64,000 nt of DNA, taken from assembly GCA_014898415.1 (NCBI GenBank), contig RCTD01000034.1:186001-250000 (forward strand), read 5' to 3'. A program made the position numbers and the translations under genes. The notes beneath the pieces are model-generated. The model made no database searches and was not told the DNA's origin. It saw only the letters and a program-made list of their open reading frames with translations. The DNA comes from Stromatinia cepivora (lineage: Eukaryota; Ascomycota; Leotiomycetes; Helotiales; Sclerotiniaceae). Numbering within the stretch: position 1 is the first letter of the stretch; every line of letters begins with the position of its first letter. This document shows, one piece after another, positions 12,401 through 24,373 of this stretch.

Positions 12401-13387
12401 AAACTGGTGGTGGCAAATCAACAATGTTGAAACTAATGGATCGTTTCTATGACGTCAAATCGGGAAGTATCAAAATTGATGGTCAAGATATTCGGGACAT
12501 CACGATGCATAGGTAAGACAAATATGTAAAAGCTTGGCAACCTCGCTAATATATGACCTATAGTCTACGTAGCCATGTTGGTGTTGTTCCACAGGACCCT
12601 ACTCTATTCAATGACACCATCATGAACAACATTCGATATGCTCGTTTGGACGCAACGGACGATGAAGTATATGAAGCATGTAAAGCTGCTGCCGTTCATG
12701 GTAAGATTTTGAAATTTGCGGATGGCTACAACTCTAAAGTTGGTGATCGTGGTGTAAAGCTTTCTGGTGGAGAGAAACAACGTGTTGCCATTGCCCGGGC
12801 TATTCTGAAACAACCAACGATCATTCTTCTCGACGAAGCTACTAGCGCCGTTGACACAGAGACTGAACAGAAGATTCAGGAAGGATTCAAAGCATTGTGT
12901 AAAGGTCGAACAACCTTTATAGTCGCGTAAGTTATCTACAGAATCATGCCTTACCAATGTTTCAATCCGATTCGGATAATTCAAAAGCATGCTTTTGACA
13001 GGCCTTATACTAACTGTGAATAGTCATCGACTGTCAACCGTTATGAATGCCGACCATATTGTTGTTATCATGGATGGCCAAATAGTCGAACAAGGATCTC
13101 ACGATGAGTTGTTTCACTCCAAGGGAAAATATGCAGACCTCTGGGCGAAACAGATCTTCGTCAGGCCTTCCAACAGGAAATCGAGATCCAAGTCAAGATC
13201 AAAGAGCCCTGCAAAGAAAGATGCAACCATCGTCAATGATCTCACTGAGCAGAAGAAGACGATCGATCTCGCGAAAGCAGCGAAAGGAGTTAAAGATCAT
13301 AATCACGCTCAAGACGACGGAGAGGGGGTCGAGGATGGCACAAACTCCAATAGTCAATCAAAAGATGTAAGTGATGGATTAAAATAA
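9492..13387 (+). CDS. HMT1/ABCB6-type half-size ABC transporter (vacuolar or mitochondrial)
   Basis: About 960 aa from 11 exons: 9492-9551, 9591-9860, 9943-10011, 10313-10843, 10902-11058, 11287-11768, 11819-11861, 11912-12100, 12155-12512, 12564-12926, 13024-13387. The phases agree at every junction. The order is an extra N-terminal membrane domain (TMD0-like), an acidic/Ser linker, a six-helix ABC transmembrane domain, then one nucleotide-binding domain. That domain has Walker [11 protein letters not shown]-loop PQDP, signature LSGGEKQ, Walker [13 protein letters not shown] and switch HRLST. A basic, charged tail follows. TMD0 plus one half-transporter is the plan of HMT1-type heavy-metal tolerance proteins, which move thiol or phytochelatin conjugates into the vacuole. 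Substrate is inference. The 5' end is uncertain: exon 1 requires a 39-nt intron, and translation could instead start at the ATG at 9630. Confidence 0.9.
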
Positions 13388-13600
13388 ACCTCAAGAGTTT
13401 TGAACATATATAACTGCATAATGAAGGGCTTAGTAAAATAGCAATTTTGCTTAGGTGGCGTTTGAATCTGCACCAAAAACATATATCTAATATTTATCCT
13501 ATGCTACCGCATGTCAACGTGATTGAACTATGATACCGTCCACAGTGTGGTAGCACGGCAACTCTACCTTTGTGAATCTATTCATTTATCTAATTAATAG

Positions 13601-15883
13601 CACTTACGCAATTCAAAGCAAACAGGGAAATCTGCGACTTCTATTTCTAACATACTCAAGGGACCGAAACGCAAAGCAGATGCACTCAAACCGGCACCGT
13701 TGCTACTAAAAACGAATCCTTCAAAATTGAGAGCCACAAATCTCAACGGATCTAAGCTCTTCCCATCTAAAGTAGAGCTTAAAGGACCTCTACCTCTAGC
13801 CCAAACAAAGCAGCCTCTCGTCGACACTCCTCGTCCTACTCCTACTCATCGGCCTGTTACCGCCCCTCCCCCAGCTACTACCGCTCCACATCCTGCCACT
13901 ACCACTCCTCACCCTACCATGACCCGCCCTTACAGTCCCCAACGGAAATGTGTCTCAGCTCAAACGATCGGTCAACCTTGTAAAGCTCAGCCAGCAGGAA
14001 GTCCTTCCCGACCTCCAATATTAAGCCAGCCACGATCTCTATTCTGTACTGGCAATTTACCAGTTCCAATTCATGCGAAAAATGTGCTTGAGCACTCAAA
14101 TCCGTGGACTGAAGAACACCCTTGTCAATCTCCTTCTTCTACACACTCGGTGCTCTCGCGTACTGATTTAAAGCACGAAAAAATACATGATGAATGTAAG
14201 TCGGAGAGTGGTAAGATAGAGAGTGGTAAAATTGAGGGGAATGTACAAGAAAAGGTGGATAAATTGGATAAAGGGCTACCTAAAGGATTGCCCAGAGGTG
14301 TAATGTTTATTCAACTGCCGAAGCAGGCGAATGTTCAAGTTGAGGAGAGGCAATGTACGGCCTCTGCCGCTGAAAAAGCTACTGAAAGTACTGCGTCTGA
14401 GCTTACACCTTTGCTCCCTTCCAAAGACTCACCCCTCCGAACCAGCCCCAAAACCCCAGGTTACAGGAACGAAACCAAGGATATCGTCAAACGGCAGAAG
14501 AAACAATTGGCAAAAGAAAGACGAAAGGCAGCTTCTTCCTCACAAACTATTAGTGAGCCAGTTGAGGCCGTACCTCAAGTCCCCAATGTCCAAACTGCTA
14601 CTGAACAACCGGGAAGCCCAGTCAAGGTTCAAACAAAAGAAGCAATCAGAGAGCAAAAGAAAAGAGAAAAAGAGGAACGCAAATCAGAGTCTTTAAGAAA
14701 GAAAGAAGAGAGTATCAAGAGGAAAGCGGAAAAGAAATTGAAGAGACATGGTATTGATAATATTATTACGGCTGGTAATAAAGGTGGTATGTTCTTATTC
14801 TTCTTACATCTGTTATCACAGTGCTCGTCTGGCTTCGCATGATGAACATACTGGCTAATCGGATGGTTTGGCGGAACAGATGTGACAAGTTATGGTACTG
14901 CTACTTCCGATTTTGCGACTACTAGTTCGATGGGTCCGAATTTCAATGAGGTGGAAACGAGTCTTATTTTTACTGGTGGTACGGATGGAATTGTTGAACC
15001 TTATACCGACATTCAAAGCCAGGTATATAGCGAGGTGGCCAATGATATAACAATCCCTACGGCAGCACAATTAAACGCAGACTCCCAATATCCTCAGAGA
15101 AATCGAAGACATGACTCTAAGAGTGAACCTAGAACCAGCGTCACGTTTGATTTAGACGGTGCGGACTCGCAGGAAACCCAAGCAACTATATCTTTGATTG
15201 ATGGAGACGGAGGCATTGGTGCAAGTGAAGATAGTACGAATACTCTCGTTAGAATTCCACAAGTAAACGAAGGAAGTAAAGTGGGAGTTACTACAACTGG
15301 AGAGAGAAAAGGCATTTTAAAAAATGTTGCACAAGAAAAAAGAAGAGTGAGTGCGCCGGCCAGAGAAAGTGTTATATATGATACTCCAAAGAGAAGAGAA
15401 AGAGTACCGACACCAATGGCGATGGTGGGGGGGTTAATTGGACGACCGGGTTTGGGGGGCTTGGGGATGGGAGTACCGGTTACGCCGGAGATGGGAGAGA
15501 GGGAGTTGATGGGACCGCCGGTTTCGTTGAATATGCAGAGGGAGCAGGGTTTGCAGGGGGAGAATGGCGGGGCGAGGAAAATGTATATGGGGGGTGGATT
15601 GATGAGGGGGAAAAAGAGACAGTGGAGGATTAGGAGTAGAGCTGTGAAGGGTTGTGGGCTGGAGGAGAGTGCGAGTGAGGGTAGGGTGGGAAGTGCGGAT
15701 GGAAGTTTGGGGATGGGAATGGTGATGGATGGAGCGGGGGGTTCTGAGGGTGGTATTGGTGCTGTGCTTGGAGAGGGAAATGGGTGTGGAAATGGGAATG
15801 AGAGAGGTGGTGGAAATGGAAATGAAAAGGGCAAGGGGGAGGGAAAGGCAAGAGGAAGTGTGAGGTTCGCTGATGATGTATAG
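13601..15883 (+). CDS. low-complexity hypothetical protein, 5' end unresolved
   Basis: Two supported exons, up to 14786 and 14880-15883, are joined by a 93-nt intron in phase 1. The frame is open from 13601, directly after an AG that could be a splice acceptor, so a missing upstream exon with the start is likely. The first in-frame ATG is at 13919 (ACCATGA context). The protein is basic at the N-terminus and Pro/Thr-rich around the first ATG. A Lys/Glu/Arg-rich probable coiled or helical segment precedes the intron. The C-terminal third is Gly/Met/Asn-rich and ends in a short charged motif (RGSVRFADDV). No domain is recognised, and no signal peptide or membrane span is seen. It is probably intrinsically disordered. 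Confidence 0.65.
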
Positions 15884-16970
15884 GTGGAGGTTTCTGGGAT
15901 GAGGATCATGGGATGCTTTGTGATGTGATGGGCACTGGACTCGAATTGCTTTTTTATGGTTCCATATTGATTGATTGATGCATCAGTATCAAAGATCAGC
16001 ACGTCCTGAGTGTCTAGTAGTTTTATACATAGTTATATAGTTATACTGTAGCATTTGGTAGATTGATTACATGGCTTAATCACATCAGGGAAGAAAAGAA
16101 AAGAAAAGAGCACGGAAAACATGAATGATAAATAAATATCTCTAACTTTCTATTTGCCATTCAGTCATTCATTCCATTTCGTTTTCACTTCATTTCAATT
16201 TAATATACATTGTTCTTCTGCTTGTTTGATGGTTCGTTGATTGTACATACATACAGAGTACAATAAATGAACATATTTCCTTTCCTTTTCTTTCCTCTTT
16301 CATTCGTGGAAGCTTTTAATTCCTGCCTTTCTGTCTGCCTGCTCTCCCCCTCTGTATCGTATCGTATCTCTCTTCCTCCTTCTCCTCCATTTCAATTCAA
16401 TTCTAAGTAAAGTCATAAGAGTGGCGTAAAATGTAATATGTAAAATTTGCAATGGTTATGGTTATGGTTATAGTCGTTGGTATTTAGTCAGACAGATGAG
16501 CTGAGCTGATTCAGACGAAGATGGAGATAGAGATAGAGACGAAGACGAGGCAAATAGATGATTTTTTCATTTCCATTTCATTAATACACTATGACAAGTA
16601 AACAAACTTGTCAATTCACGGGTGAATTTGGGTTGAGTTGAGTTCCTTTGCTTCTTGGGACTCTTGATTCGTCTGGGTCTGAGGTTTGGTTTTTGGTTTT
16701 GGGTTTGGCTTTGGGGTCTGGGTTTTGGTATGATGTGGTGTTATCTGATATACAGGAGGATGATTGATGGGTGTGTGTGTGTATGTGATTGTTGGGTACG
16801 TTGCTGGCCCACCAGATGTGAAGGGACACCTTGCTTTTAAGAGGGAAACGAGGAAGAGGGACGCTATGCTACAGTATGGTGATGAATAGATAGGAGAGGA
16901 TATGGACGTTGCGGATATAGACTTCTATGAGCCTGGAGTCGAAACAGAAGGGGGAGGGATGAGAAGATTC
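15884..16970. other. intergenic, convergent gene ends
   Basis: This lies between the 3' end of the hypothetical gene and the 3' end of TIM44, so it should hold two transcription end regions. It is AT-rich with simple repeats (AAAAGAAAAG near 16090, GGTTAT near 16452, GGGTTT/GGTTTT near 16680-16735, GTGTGT near 16772). No gene is seen. Confidence 0.6.
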
Positions 16971-18632
16971 TCATATATAATCTCTTCCACTCTTCTGCAA
17001 CTCAATAAGTCTCCAACCTCTCGTCTCGGGATTATTAACATCTTCCGCTACTCTCGTAACACCAATTGCATAGGTGACCAATTGAACCTTATCTTCCATA
17101 CCGGCGGCTAGTTGATTCGTCTTTGCGTTTCTATATACGTGGACTTCCTGTGTTCTGCATGTAATGATGAAGACTGGGATATCATTATCTAACATCCTCG
17201 CGGATAGGACTTCAACATGTCTAATATCGAGGATGCGACCATCGGATTTGAGACCAGCGGTTGTGTATTGTTTGGAGAGGGCATCGTAGACGGAGAATTG
17301 AGCTGCTGAGAGCCAGAGTTTGAGGGTTTCGGTGTCGCCTTTTACGTAGGCGTCTAGGACTTCAGGGAGGATGTATTCGCGCATTTCCCGGAGGAAAGGT
17401 TCCATCTGGAAGGAGGGGTCCATTTCACGGAATTTCTTGATTACTTGGGCGGTTTCGTTTTCGGCGAAGAATCCGGCGACTCGGTCAGATATGCTGCGGG
17501 CGGTGGAGATTAAGGGGTTTTCAGATTCGTTGTAGACGGTTTTCATGGAGAATAAAGATTGCATGAGTCGATTTGAGTCACGGAAATCTCTCCAGGCCTC
17601 CTTGTATGCGGAATCTTTGTGTACAGTAACGTTTGTGCCGGCGCTGTATTTGTTAGTTACGGATTTACATGGATGATGTATCACTTACTTTGGGTCTTCT
17701 ATAGGAACCTCCTTGCTTTTGCCAATGGTTCCTTCTTCTAATTCCCGTAATTCTCTTGCTTTCCGTCTCTCTTCCTTCTCCACCCATCCTCCATACCTCG
17801 AACTACTTCCATCATCAATCACGTTCTTGACATTCTTATATGCCTCTGTCTGTCGAATTGGTTGTGTTGCCTTATCAAGTACATTGGCTGTAGCATTGAC
17901 AGTAGTTCTCACTCCCTTTACGACTGGAGTTTCCCAAGTCCAAGCAGCTCCCTTGCCTACTGCGCCTGCGGTAGTCTTTAAAACTTTGCCAGTTGTCGAA
18001 GATACAGCTCCAGTCGTAGTTTCGAAAGCTTGTCTAGCACGCTTGACATTTTCGTTCTCTGTGAATTGATGTGCGCCCTCTGCCAATTGTTTGGTAGATT
18101 CATTCCATTCTTTGGATGCCTTAAATTCGCTCTGCAAGGTTTCAGTGAAGACTTGCCATGGAGTTTTGTCTCCGTGGGGTGGTGGGGGAGGAGGGGCCTC
18201 TTTTGATTCTTCCTTTTTGCCTTCGCTGCCTTCACCCTCTTCCTTGGTATTTTCCTCCCCAGAAGTAGATTCTGAGTCTTTAGCAGACTTCTTCTTGCTA
18301 GGCTCTTCTTCTGTACCCTCCTCTTTTGCGGCTGGATCTGCTGGCTTTGCCTTCTCTTCCTTGCCTAATCTTGAGCCTTCATGGAAATGCCGCGAGGATA
18401 CTGGATATGCTACAGGTCGAATTTCTTCTGGTAAGAATCGCGATCGCAAAGGCGCAGGATATGTGAGAGTCGCAGGTCTGGAAGAGCCCACGGTAGAAAA
18501 TTGTAAATTTCGACTTTGCTGAACTATCCGGCTAGGAAGAGTGGAAATATTGGATGAGGGTCTGGCAATTGAGGACAGAGAAACCTGTCTACTTGTGGGC
18601 GTTCTTGCCGCTGCTGTTCGTAGCCCGTTCAT
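16971..18632 (-). CDS. TIM44: mitochondrial import inner membrane translocase subunit Tim44
   Basis: Two exons, 18632-17689 and 17643-16971, are separated by a 45-nt intron with GTAAGT and CTAAC motifs. The product is 538 aa. Tim44 docks mtHsp70 (Ssc1) at the TIM23 channel on the matrix side and forms part of the presequence translocase motor. The N-terminus is Arg/Ser-rich without acidic residues, fitting a mitochondrial presequence. A Lys/Glu-rich low-complexity linker and a hexaproline run follow. The conserved Tim44 region comes next, and the C-terminal Tim44/TimA domain ends ETRGWRLIELQKSGRDYI. The ATG at 18632 is chosen because upstream in-frame sequence lacks an ATG and is AT-rich leader. 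It is divergent from the mitochondrial uS11 gene 241 bp away, so the two may share a promoter. Identification is strong from the C-terminal domain and overall plan. Confidence 0.93.
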
Positions 18633-18873
18633 ATTGACCAGAAGGAGAGTGTTATTATTAAAAAATAATTTCAAAATATATGAGGCTTGAAATAAATTTA
18701 GTTTCGCAAGAGTATCATGGCGGCGATTTGAACATTTTCTCCGACAAAATTTCAAGGGTAGAAAACTAACGGAGCGGAACAACCCGGCCGGAATTCAACT
18801 TTCTTCTAGATTTTGATATCCAAGCCTTTGATACTGCAATATTGAGTTCCCGAATCTCGATATTGCTTCAATC
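18633..18873. promoter_or_regulatory. short divergent promoter of TIM44 and mitochondrial uS11
   Basis: Only 241 bp separates the start codons of two divergently transcribed mitochondrial biogenesis genes, so their core promoters must lie here or overlap. No specific factor site is claimed. Confidence 0.6.
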
Positions 18874-19644
18874 ATGAGTCGAACTCTTTCACGGCGAGTT
18901 TTGACTCAATCGCCTCTCGCCTCCATTTCCGAATTTGCGAATATTCACACATTACCCCTCCGATGTTCGCGACCCTTTTCGAGCACTTCAAATCAGAGAG
19001 CCGAGGGCGACGACAATCCTCTTTCCAACTATGTACCTCATAATTCCTCAACATTGAGGTATGGCGGTGCCTCAGGCGCTATAGCTAGAGCCAATGCTGC
19101 TAGATCTTCTTCGCTCAATCCAAAAGCTACTAGATCCTCGGCCGCAGGAGGAGGCATAGCAAATATATTTCAAGGCATGCTGGAACCAAACAAGAACGAG
19201 AGGAAGGGAGGGGTGTTTAATACGACAGTGCCTAAGGATGGAACATTGATAGGGGAACGAATTGTAGAGGAGGAGCCGCATCATTTTCACGTTTACGCCA
19301 CGAGACATAATACCCATATTACACTCACAAGACCAAATCGAGAACCGATCATCTCTTTATCTTGTGGAAACATTGGGTTCAGACATTCGGGAAGGAAACA
19401 TTATGATTCGGCTTTCCAGTTGGCTGCATTGGTGATGGCGAGGATTCACGAGAGAGCTATTGGTCGTGACATTCAAAAATTGGAGTTGGTTCTGAGAGGA
19501 TTTGGAGCGGGAAGAGAGGCTGTTACCAAGGCTCTTTTGGGTACGGAAGGTAGATGGTTGAGAGGGAAGGTTGTCAAGGTCACGGATGCTACCAGATTGA
19601 AGTTTGGTGGTACAAGAAGTAAGAAGCCAAGAAGATTGGGTTAA
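18874..19644 (+). CDS. MRPS18: mitochondrial small-subunit ribosomal protein uS11m
   Basis: A single exon of 256 aa. It is a mitochondrial ribosomal small-subunit protein of the uS11 family (yeast Mrps18), which binds the rRNA platform. An Arg/Ser-rich N-terminus with no acidic residue until about residue 20 fits a targeting presequence, and a variable linker follows. The uS11 fold is seen from about residue 140. Hallmarks are HNTHITLT, GNIGFRHSGRK, an LRGFGAGREAVTKAL stretch and the C-terminal VTDATRLKFGG then KKPRR, which match the family's nucleotide-binding loop and basic tail. The ATG at 18874 gives the full presequence. It shares a compact divergent promoter with TIM44. Confidence 0.93.
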   Translation: MSRTLSRRVLTQSPLASISEFANIHTLPLRCSRPFSSTSNQRAEGDDNPLSNYVPHNSSTLRYGGASGAIARANAARSSSLNPKATRSSAAGGGIANIFQGMLEPNKNERKGGVFNTTVPKDGTLIGERIVEEEPHHFHVYATRHNTHITLTRPNREPIISLSCGNIGFRHSGRKHYDSAFQLAALVMARIHERAIGRDIQKLELVLRGFGAGREAVTKALLGTEGRWLRGKVVKVTDATRLKFGGTRSKKPRRLG

Positions 19645-19846
19645 ATGAGGAATTATGATGGTAAAAAAGAACGCTGTGTATTGCTGCAATACGATAGGTG
19701 AATTTGTACAATAGAAGAATCATAGCATCATAAATGGTATCATAAAATGAACGCTTGACGCCAGTCCTTCCTCCCATTCATTGTCCATTGCCGAAAACGC
19801 CTCAAGTAGCCAATAAGAATACTATGTCCTTCATCCCAAGTGCAAT

Positions 19847-20658
19847 TTATCTCCTGGCTGTAGGTGCCCTCTCCGAAAGAGGAACAACTCTGCCTGATGT
19901 ATCTCTGACATCTTTTCCTTTTCCCTTTATGGCCTGAAAGTCCTCATCGCAGCTCCATTCTGTTTCATCATCGATCAAACCTGGTCGGCCATCATCCATG
20001 CTGTGTCTTGTGCCACCCAACAATGCTCGCTCGTCATTGTCATCATCAACAAGGTGCCCATCTGCGGTTTCGTAATCTGGTGGGGTAATCCATTCTTTGG
20101 GGACCATACAAGGTAGTGCGACTCCAATGCTGGCAGCTCGATTTAACCATGCTGGCCCAGACTGACCAGTAAGTTTCTCGCACATCCATGCTGTAAAGTG
20201 ATTGCAGTTTCTGGTGAGAAGATTGTACGACGTGCCTTGAAAGATTTCTGAAGCTTCCATAATAACAGCATCGATTTCAGCTTGAGGAGAAAAAGTAAAT
20301 CCCTGAACAATTTCGCATCTGAAAGTTCCTCCAGGTGGTTCCAGTCTTGGTCTTTGCCAAAATACACCCGTTTGTCCCTTTCTATCATGTCCTCCAAATG
20401 CATATTCCTTGCCATTTATAACGATTCCGCTATGGAGTAGTGAAGTACCAAAACTCCAAAGGATTGAAGAAAGTTTGCCTGCCTAATCGCGAAATTTATG
20501 TCAGCAACCATCGGCCGCATTCTCAACAGGTGGTTTCTTAAACTCACAGGAAGTAAATCATAAACATTGATAACTATTTCTGTCTTTTGAAGGGAGAGAG
20601 TTGATCTTTGACTTTGAGAGGAGATTCTAGAGCTCTTCTTGCTCGAGGAAGAAGACAT
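19847..20658 (-). CDS. PPPDE-domain (DeSI-type) deubiquitinating/deSUMOylating peptidase
   Basis: Two exons, 20658-20548 and 20482-19847, are joined across a 65-nt intron in phase 0. The product is 248 aa. The PPPDE fold covers about residues 28-175. It starts IVINVYDLLP, then LLHSGIVINGKEYAFGGH with the family's catalytic His, and LLTRNCNHFT with the catalytic Cys in the expected NCNHF motif. Family members are thiol isopeptidases that act on ubiquitin or SUMO conjugates. Which modifier this one uses cannot be read from sequence. The N-terminus is Ser/Lys-rich. The C-terminal ~70 residues are acidic and disordered. The start ATG at 20658 is the first ATG of the exon. Its 3' end converges on uS11m with about 200 bp between stops. 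Confidence 0.9.
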
Positions 20659-21415
20659 GATTGATAATGTTGAATTAAATACTGATAGAATCAAAGAAAG
20701 TTGATTTATTTGTGCGCGAAGATGTCAAGAAATACTGGTATTCGAAAGATGAGTTATTTTGTACAACAATAAATTGTATGTACTCAGCTCGTATCCCCTA
20801 TTCCCTTATATTCAAAATGAATCCGAATCCGATTCAAATTATAACATCGTTGAAAGGTTTTGTTTGCATAACATTCGAGGTAACACTTGTCTGAGAGGAT
20901 CTTCCATATCATCATAATCTTAGCCTTATTAAGTCTGGCCATCCGTTCGCGTAACAATTGAAGAAAGCTTATCAACCGCTTGCTTGGGGCTAGTGTATTG
21001 CTTCCATTCTAATGATAGAACTTTAATGCCGAATGCCGATCAAACAAAAATGTATCACATGATAAGAGTATTCCTCCACTTTCCTTCCTAATTGAGGCCC
21101 CTCACCAAATTTCCAGGGCAGAAACTTCCAAACGAAAGATTTTTTTTCGAGTAATTCAATTCGTCCTTTCACTTCCCCCTCCCCCTCCCACTCCCAAATT
21201 CTTTCATTTCGCGGTCCGCTACAAGGCTGGCTGCATCTTATCCCACCATCACAACGTCTCACTTACTTCTCAAACGTATCTTCTCTTCTTTTCATCCCAC
21301 GTCGTACTCTCCAGCAGCAGCAAGCTCTGCTTTTTTAAACAATAACAAGAGCCTACTTAATTGTACGGTTCTATTTATAAATCAAAAGAGATCTTACGCA
21401 AAAAAGAAGAGCAGA
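20659..21415. promoter_or_regulatory. divergent promoter region, DeSI-type gene and OLA1
   Basis: About 760 bp between divergent start codons. A pyrimidine-rich CCCCTCCCCCTCCC-like stretch lies near 21174-21195 upstream of OLA1, of the kind common in strongly expressed fungal promoters. No gene is visible. Confidence 0.5.
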
Positions 21416-22973
21416 ATGCCTCCAAAGAAGGTCGTCGAGGAGAAGAAGGTGTTGCTGGGCAGACCTGGTAACAACTTGAAGAGTGGAATTGTATTTCTCT
21501 CTTCATTCTAGTTGTCTAAGACATGAACTGATTCCAAAAATAGGTCGGTCTTGCAAATGTCGGCAAGTCAACACTCTTTCAAGCTATTACCAAGTGCTCC
21601 CTTGGTAACCCCGCAGTAAGTTTCAGAGGCCCGAGTTCAATATTTATATTATCAAAGCTAACGCTAACGTCAACAAGAACTTTCCTTTCGCAACTATCGA
21701 TCCCGAAGAATCTCGTGTTATTGTGCCCGATGAGAGATACGACTGGCTTTGCGAAAAGTACAATCCTAAATCCAGAGTTCCAGCACATCTTACAATTTAC
21801 GATATCGCCGGTTTGACTAGAGGTGCATCAAAGGGTGAAGGTTTAGGGAACGCTTTCTTATCGCATATCCGCGCTGTTGATGCTATCTTCCAAGTCGTCC
21901 GTTGTTTCGATGATGCCGAGATTATCCACATTGAAGGAGATGTTGACCCTGTCCGAGATTTGACTATTATCAGCGATGAGCTTCGTATCAAAGATATCGA
22001 GTTTGTTGAGAAGGCACTTGAGGCTCAGAAGAAGTTGACTCGAAGAGGTGGTCAATCCCTTGAGATGAAAAAGCTCAAAGAGGAGGAAGCCACCATCGAA
22101 AAGGTCTTGGCTATGCTTAACGATGGAAAGGATGTCCGAAAGGGTAACTGGTCACCAAAAGAGGTATGTGTTAAGTTTTCATCTACGTCTCCCTAATTCC
22201 TTAAATGATGACAAAAGGCCATGAGGCCTGATAATCCCAGCTCGTCGAGTGCCTCACAATAAACGCAGAGTGCATACTGAGAGAAAAAACCCGTTCTGAT
22301 ATTTCGATAATCCATTACATTTTTGAATGATTTGTTGAAGCCATATACTTACTTCATTCTTCACAGATCGAATGCATTAATCCTCTCTTCCTTTTGACTG
22401 CTAAACCAGTCGTCTACCTCATTAACTTGAGTGAAAAGGATTACATCCGAAAGAAGAACAAGCATTTGGCAAAGGTTATGGAGTGGATTAAGGAAAATGC
22501 AGCTGGCGATCCAATCATGCCAATCTCGATCTGCCTCGAGGAGCGATTGACTCAATTCGCTACTGAAGCCGAAGCTAAAGAGGAACTTAAGAATTTGGGC
22601 GTTGAATCCGCTTTACCTAAGATTATTACCGCCATGAGAAAGGTTTTGGATCTTGGAAGTTTCTTCACTACAGGTACAGATGAAGTCCGTCAATGGACTA
22701 TCAGAAATGGCACCAAAGCACCACAAGCTGCAGGAGTCATCCACGGTGACTTCGAAAAGACCTTTATTCAAGCTATCGTATACAACTTCAGCGTATTGAA
22801 GGAATTTAATGGAGATGAAGCTGAGATTAAAGCCAAGGGAAAGGTTATGACTAAGGGTAAAGATTACGTCGTTGAAGATGGAGGTAAGGAGATCATGTTC
22901 TATTTTTGTCTTGAGTTATCACTAATCTTGTGTAGATATCTTATTGATCAAGGCCGGTGCTGCAAAGGGATAG
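21416..22973 (+). CDS. OLA1: Obg-like ATPase 1 (YchF/OLA1 family)
   Basis: Five exons: 21416-21490, 21544-21615, 21678-22163, 22367-22883, 22936-22973. All junctions are in phase and the product is 395 aa, the usual family length. OLA1/YchF is a ribosome-associated P-loop ATPase of the Obg group, involved in translation and stress control. Visible motifs are G1 GLANVGKS, G3 DIAGL, and NLSE in place of the GTP-specifying NKxD. That substitution is the family hallmark for ATP preference. A helical coiled insert (residues ~140-200, Lys/Glu-rich) follows. The C-terminal TGS domain includes FFTTGTDEVRQWTI and AAGVIHGDFEKTFIQA. It ends in a short exon encoding DILLIKAGAAKG. The cell location is cytosol. 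Confidence 0.96.
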
Positions 22974-24373
22974 ATGCATTATATCAAAATACCAATTCAA
23001 TGAAGTTATGCCAATATTTGAGTTTTACATCTCATTGCTAGCATGTAACATTGCCGTGTTGTTTGTGCCTCCGCTCCACGTCGGTGCAATCATGATGTCG
23101 TATTTTATACCTTAAGGACTACCAGTTAGTGTCACCCAACAGAATATGCAAGTCGGCTTCCAAGTGCTTATTCATGTTATCATAGCTCTGTACTCTTTGT
23201 CAAGATGATGCCCGAAACAATTATATTCACCATTTCCCCCTTCTTGCTTGCCTTTATCTTGGTAGATTCCTACATTGACTCCAAACCTTGCTCATTTAAC
23301 GTCTAATTCACACAAACTATAGAGCCTCAATTTTCATATTGACTTGAAGATTAGGGAGTTTGATAGCCAAATTACTTCGGATAGGATAATCTTGATTTAT
23401 ATATTGCCTTGGTACATCTCATCTATGCATTTTAATAATATATCTCATCAATACATCTCATCAAACCAGCTCCATGAGAAGATGGAGAAGATCTACACCT
23501 ACTCGTGCGGCCAGATAATTATGCAACTCTGGAGCTATGGGTATGTAAGATTACCTCAAGATGGTAAACTATAAGAGGAATGACCTGGTTTCTCTAGCGT
23601 CAGAGTTTCATACTTTCTGGCAGCACGGAGTAGTTTCAATTGGAAGCTGTATGGTCGATCTATGGATATGAATTAGATATTAGCTAGAACAAGGTAGCTC
23701 GGTATCTGGCTATCTTATCCTCTTCATCATTTAACTTAGTTGTCAACCTAGGTGATCCGAAATCTTCCTCTGGTGTATGTTTATATGGTTTTTGTAGCTT
23801 CATCTTTGGGTAGAGCTCAAATGAGTTTTTATAACTTCGATTAGGCAATTGGAGGAGCCACAATTGAATTGTTCTCAAATAGGATAACTTCTAGGTAGCT
23901 TTCAATGGAGGTTGTTTTACTCCAACTTGAGTAATGTGTGGTACTAGTCTGAGGTCTCGGGTGTATTGAGTTCAAGGTTCAAATTGATGCTGGATATTGA
24001 AGTGATAATTTCCCATATTAGGTAGGGCTAGGAGACAGATACGAGTATTATCAAGTTTACCAGGCAATTACATAAATTGATTGATTTTCTAATATTCTGT
24101 GCCTCGTATCAACATTCACTTGTAATTCTCAAATTTATGGAGGACAAAAAAGTGCGTATCAGGTCTGTATTTCCCACCATAGCTATTTGTAACCCCACCA
24201 TCTAAATTTGGCCACTAGAACCTTCCATTCATAGTCACATACAAGCTCGAACCTTATACAAACATACAATCCCTACAAGATCATAGGAATTATTACAGAC
24301 ATCTTTCTGTATCTATATTATACTCAAGTCCATTGTCTCCGAATTATCTTTCGAGTCAAACATATTGCCCATC
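22974..24373. other. 1.4-kb intergenic region
   Basis: AT-rich DNA with no supported gene. The first part should contain the OLA1 3' end and the last few hundred bases the SGT2 promoter. Short frames here have no coding character. Confidence 0.6.

Noticed and set aside
15094..16002. Long minus-strand Pro/Ser-rich open frame
   Set aside because: It is the antisense shadow of the Gly/Met-rich second exon of the plus-strand hypothetical gene, whose intron phase supports the plus strand.
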